Of a DNA stretch of 8,034 nucleotides, positions 7,784 through 8,034 are shown piece after piece. Position numbers and translations under genes: made by a program. The DNA lies in NCBI GenBank assembly GCA_947174725.1, contig CAMWKA010000066.1, positions 1-8,034 on the forward strand. Reading direction: 5' to 3'. Position 1 is the stretch's first letter, and each line of letters starts with the position of its first letter. The stretch comes from an uncultured Lachnospiraceae bacterium (lineage in GTDB: Bacteria > Bacillota > Clostridia > Lachnospirales > Lachnospiraceae). Below the pieces are notes generated by a model. It was not told the origin of the DNA, did not search any database, and saw only the letters and a list, made by a program, of their open reading frames with translations.

Positions 7784-7798
7784 CGCAGCAAAGCTGCG
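7784..7798. other. Isolated perfect GC-rich hairpin between ackA and the repeat array
   Basis: CGCAGC (7784-7789), loop AAA, GCTGCG (7793-7798): a perfect 6-bp inverted repeat. A further G-C pair (7782/7800) can form beyond one A-A mismatch. No U-tract follows on either strand, so it is not a simple terminator. It could be a protein-binding or RNA structural element, or part of the ackA 3' end. Confidence 0.5.
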
Positions 7799-7804
7799 AC
7801 ATGG

Positions 7805-7813
7805 TGATAAAAT
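7805..7813 (+). promoter_or_regulatory. Possible extended -10 promoter ahead of the repeat array
   Basis: TGATAAAAT matches the extended -10 pattern TGnTAnAAT-like (TG, one base, TAAAAT with 5 of 6 to TATAAT). No -35 match is found 17 nt upstream. Transcription from here would start near 7820, inside the tandem repeats, and place most of them in the leader of the gene at 7906. This is suggestive only. Confidence 0.3.
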
Positions 7814-7888
7814 GATAAAGAATGTCATCAATGACAAAGAACGTCATCAAATGACAAAGAACGTCATCAAATGACAAAGAACGTCATT
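7810..7888. repeat. Four tandem ~20-bp units, each an inverted repeat ATGAC-N7-GTCAT
   Basis: The units are 7810-7829, 7830-7848, 7849-7868 and 7869-7888 (20, 19, 20 and 20 nt). The consensus is AAATGACAAAGAACGTCATC. Units 2 and 3 differ only by one leading A, unit 4 ends in T, and unit 1 has two T-for-C changes (ATGAT at its left arm and AATGTCAT at its right). Each unit contains the half-sites ATGAC and GTCAT, 7 nt apart. The array ends 17 nt before the start codon at 7906 and just upstream of that gene's ribosome site. A period of about 20 bp is close to two helical turns, so this looks like a row of operator sites; as RNA it would make a row of small hairpins. There are no spacers, so it is not a CRISPR. 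Confidence 0.85.
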
Positions 7889-7905
7889 AACAAAGGAGAC
7901 GGAGT

Positions 7906-8034
7906 ATGGACGCAAATAACCTTAATAATGGAAGCATAGATCCGATGGCAGGAGAGGCACCGATTCCGGAGCAGGTGGTTACCCGTGAGGAGACAGATAA
8001 GAAATGTCCTAATTGAGGCGGGATTATGCAGTTT
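7906..8034 (+). CDS. 5' end of a zinc-ribbon protein gene, interrupted by in-frame TGA at a Cys position
   Basis: AAAGGAG (7892-7898) is a very good ribosome site 7 nt before ATG 7906. The frame runs 36 codons through a polar leader (MDANNLNNGSIDPMAGEAPI) to KKCPN. TGA at 8014-8016 interrupts it, and the same frame then continues GGIMQF to the window edge. Zinc-ribbon proteins of Clostridia commonly read K-CPxCGG-x-M-x-FDP here, so TGA stands exactly where TGC/TGT for the second cysteine of the CxxC is expected. Possible explanations are a single-base nonsense mutation (pseudogene), a sequencing error, or UGA recoding to selenocysteine. I think the first two are more likely. If TGA is a true stop, the product is a 36-aa peptide ending at 8016. 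The 3' part lies outside the window, so the function is unknown. Confidence 0.55.

Noticed and set aside
7812..7874. Small leader ORF starting at the ATG inside the first repeat unit
   Set aside because: It is made only of repeat sequence, has no ribosome site, and the 19/20-nt unit lengths shift the frame between units.
7236..7877. Minus-strand open frame (213 codons) antisense to ackA and running into the repeats
   Set aside because: It is a shadow of ackA; its start is repeat-derived (FDDVLCHLMTFF-like) and no homology is recognisable.
7810..7888. CRISPR array
   Set aside because: The units are contiguous, with no unique spacers and no cas genes nearby.

Overview
The window looks like chromosomal DNA of a low-to-moderate GC Firmicute, most likely a gut Clostridia/Lachnospiraceae-type bacterium. 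This is an inference from the strong AGGAGG-like ribosome sites, the codon usage, the archaeal-type (short, zinc-containing) prolyl-tRNA synthetase, and the clostridial style of the zinc-ribbon/SPFH proteins. All genes I can support lie on the + strand. The standard bacterial code applies: Trp is TGG throughout and TGA ends ackA.

Left part (65-4857): a tight five-gene unit. It encodes an SPFH/stomatin-like protein with three C-terminal zinc ribbons (COG4260/YdjI type), a four-pass membrane protein with a soluble helical tail, a protein with an N-terminal TFIIB-type zinc ribbon and an all-helical body, a 550-residue coiled-coil protein with two C-terminal membrane segments, and a 54-residue acidic protein that is too short for most ORF callers. 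Spacings are 51, 14, 3 and 30 nt, and a rho-independent terminator follows at 4874-4907. The set recalls the Bacillus ydjGHI (PspA-linked) membrane-stress cluster: scaffold, zinc ribbon and membrane partners. The second, fourth and fifth genes are not ones I can name. It is the best candidate here for an undescribed multi-protein membrane complex.

Middle part (4943-7733): a clear housekeeping promoter drives proS (prolyl-tRNA synthetase, 479 aa), followed after 55 nt by ackA (acetate kinase, 397 aa). I see no convincing terminator between them. Both carry all the family signature residues that I checked.

Right part (7734-8034): a weak terminator-like hairpin after ackA, an isolated GC hairpin, then four tandem ~20-bp units. 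Each unit contains the inverted repeat ATGAC-N7-GTCAT (ATGAT in the first). They sit directly before a well-formed ribosome site and the start of another zinc-ribbon protein gene. That gene has an in-frame TGA exactly where the second cysteine of its first CxxC is expected, 18 nt before the window ends. It is therefore broken, mis-sequenced or recoded. The repeat array in front of it is a likely operator or leader element.
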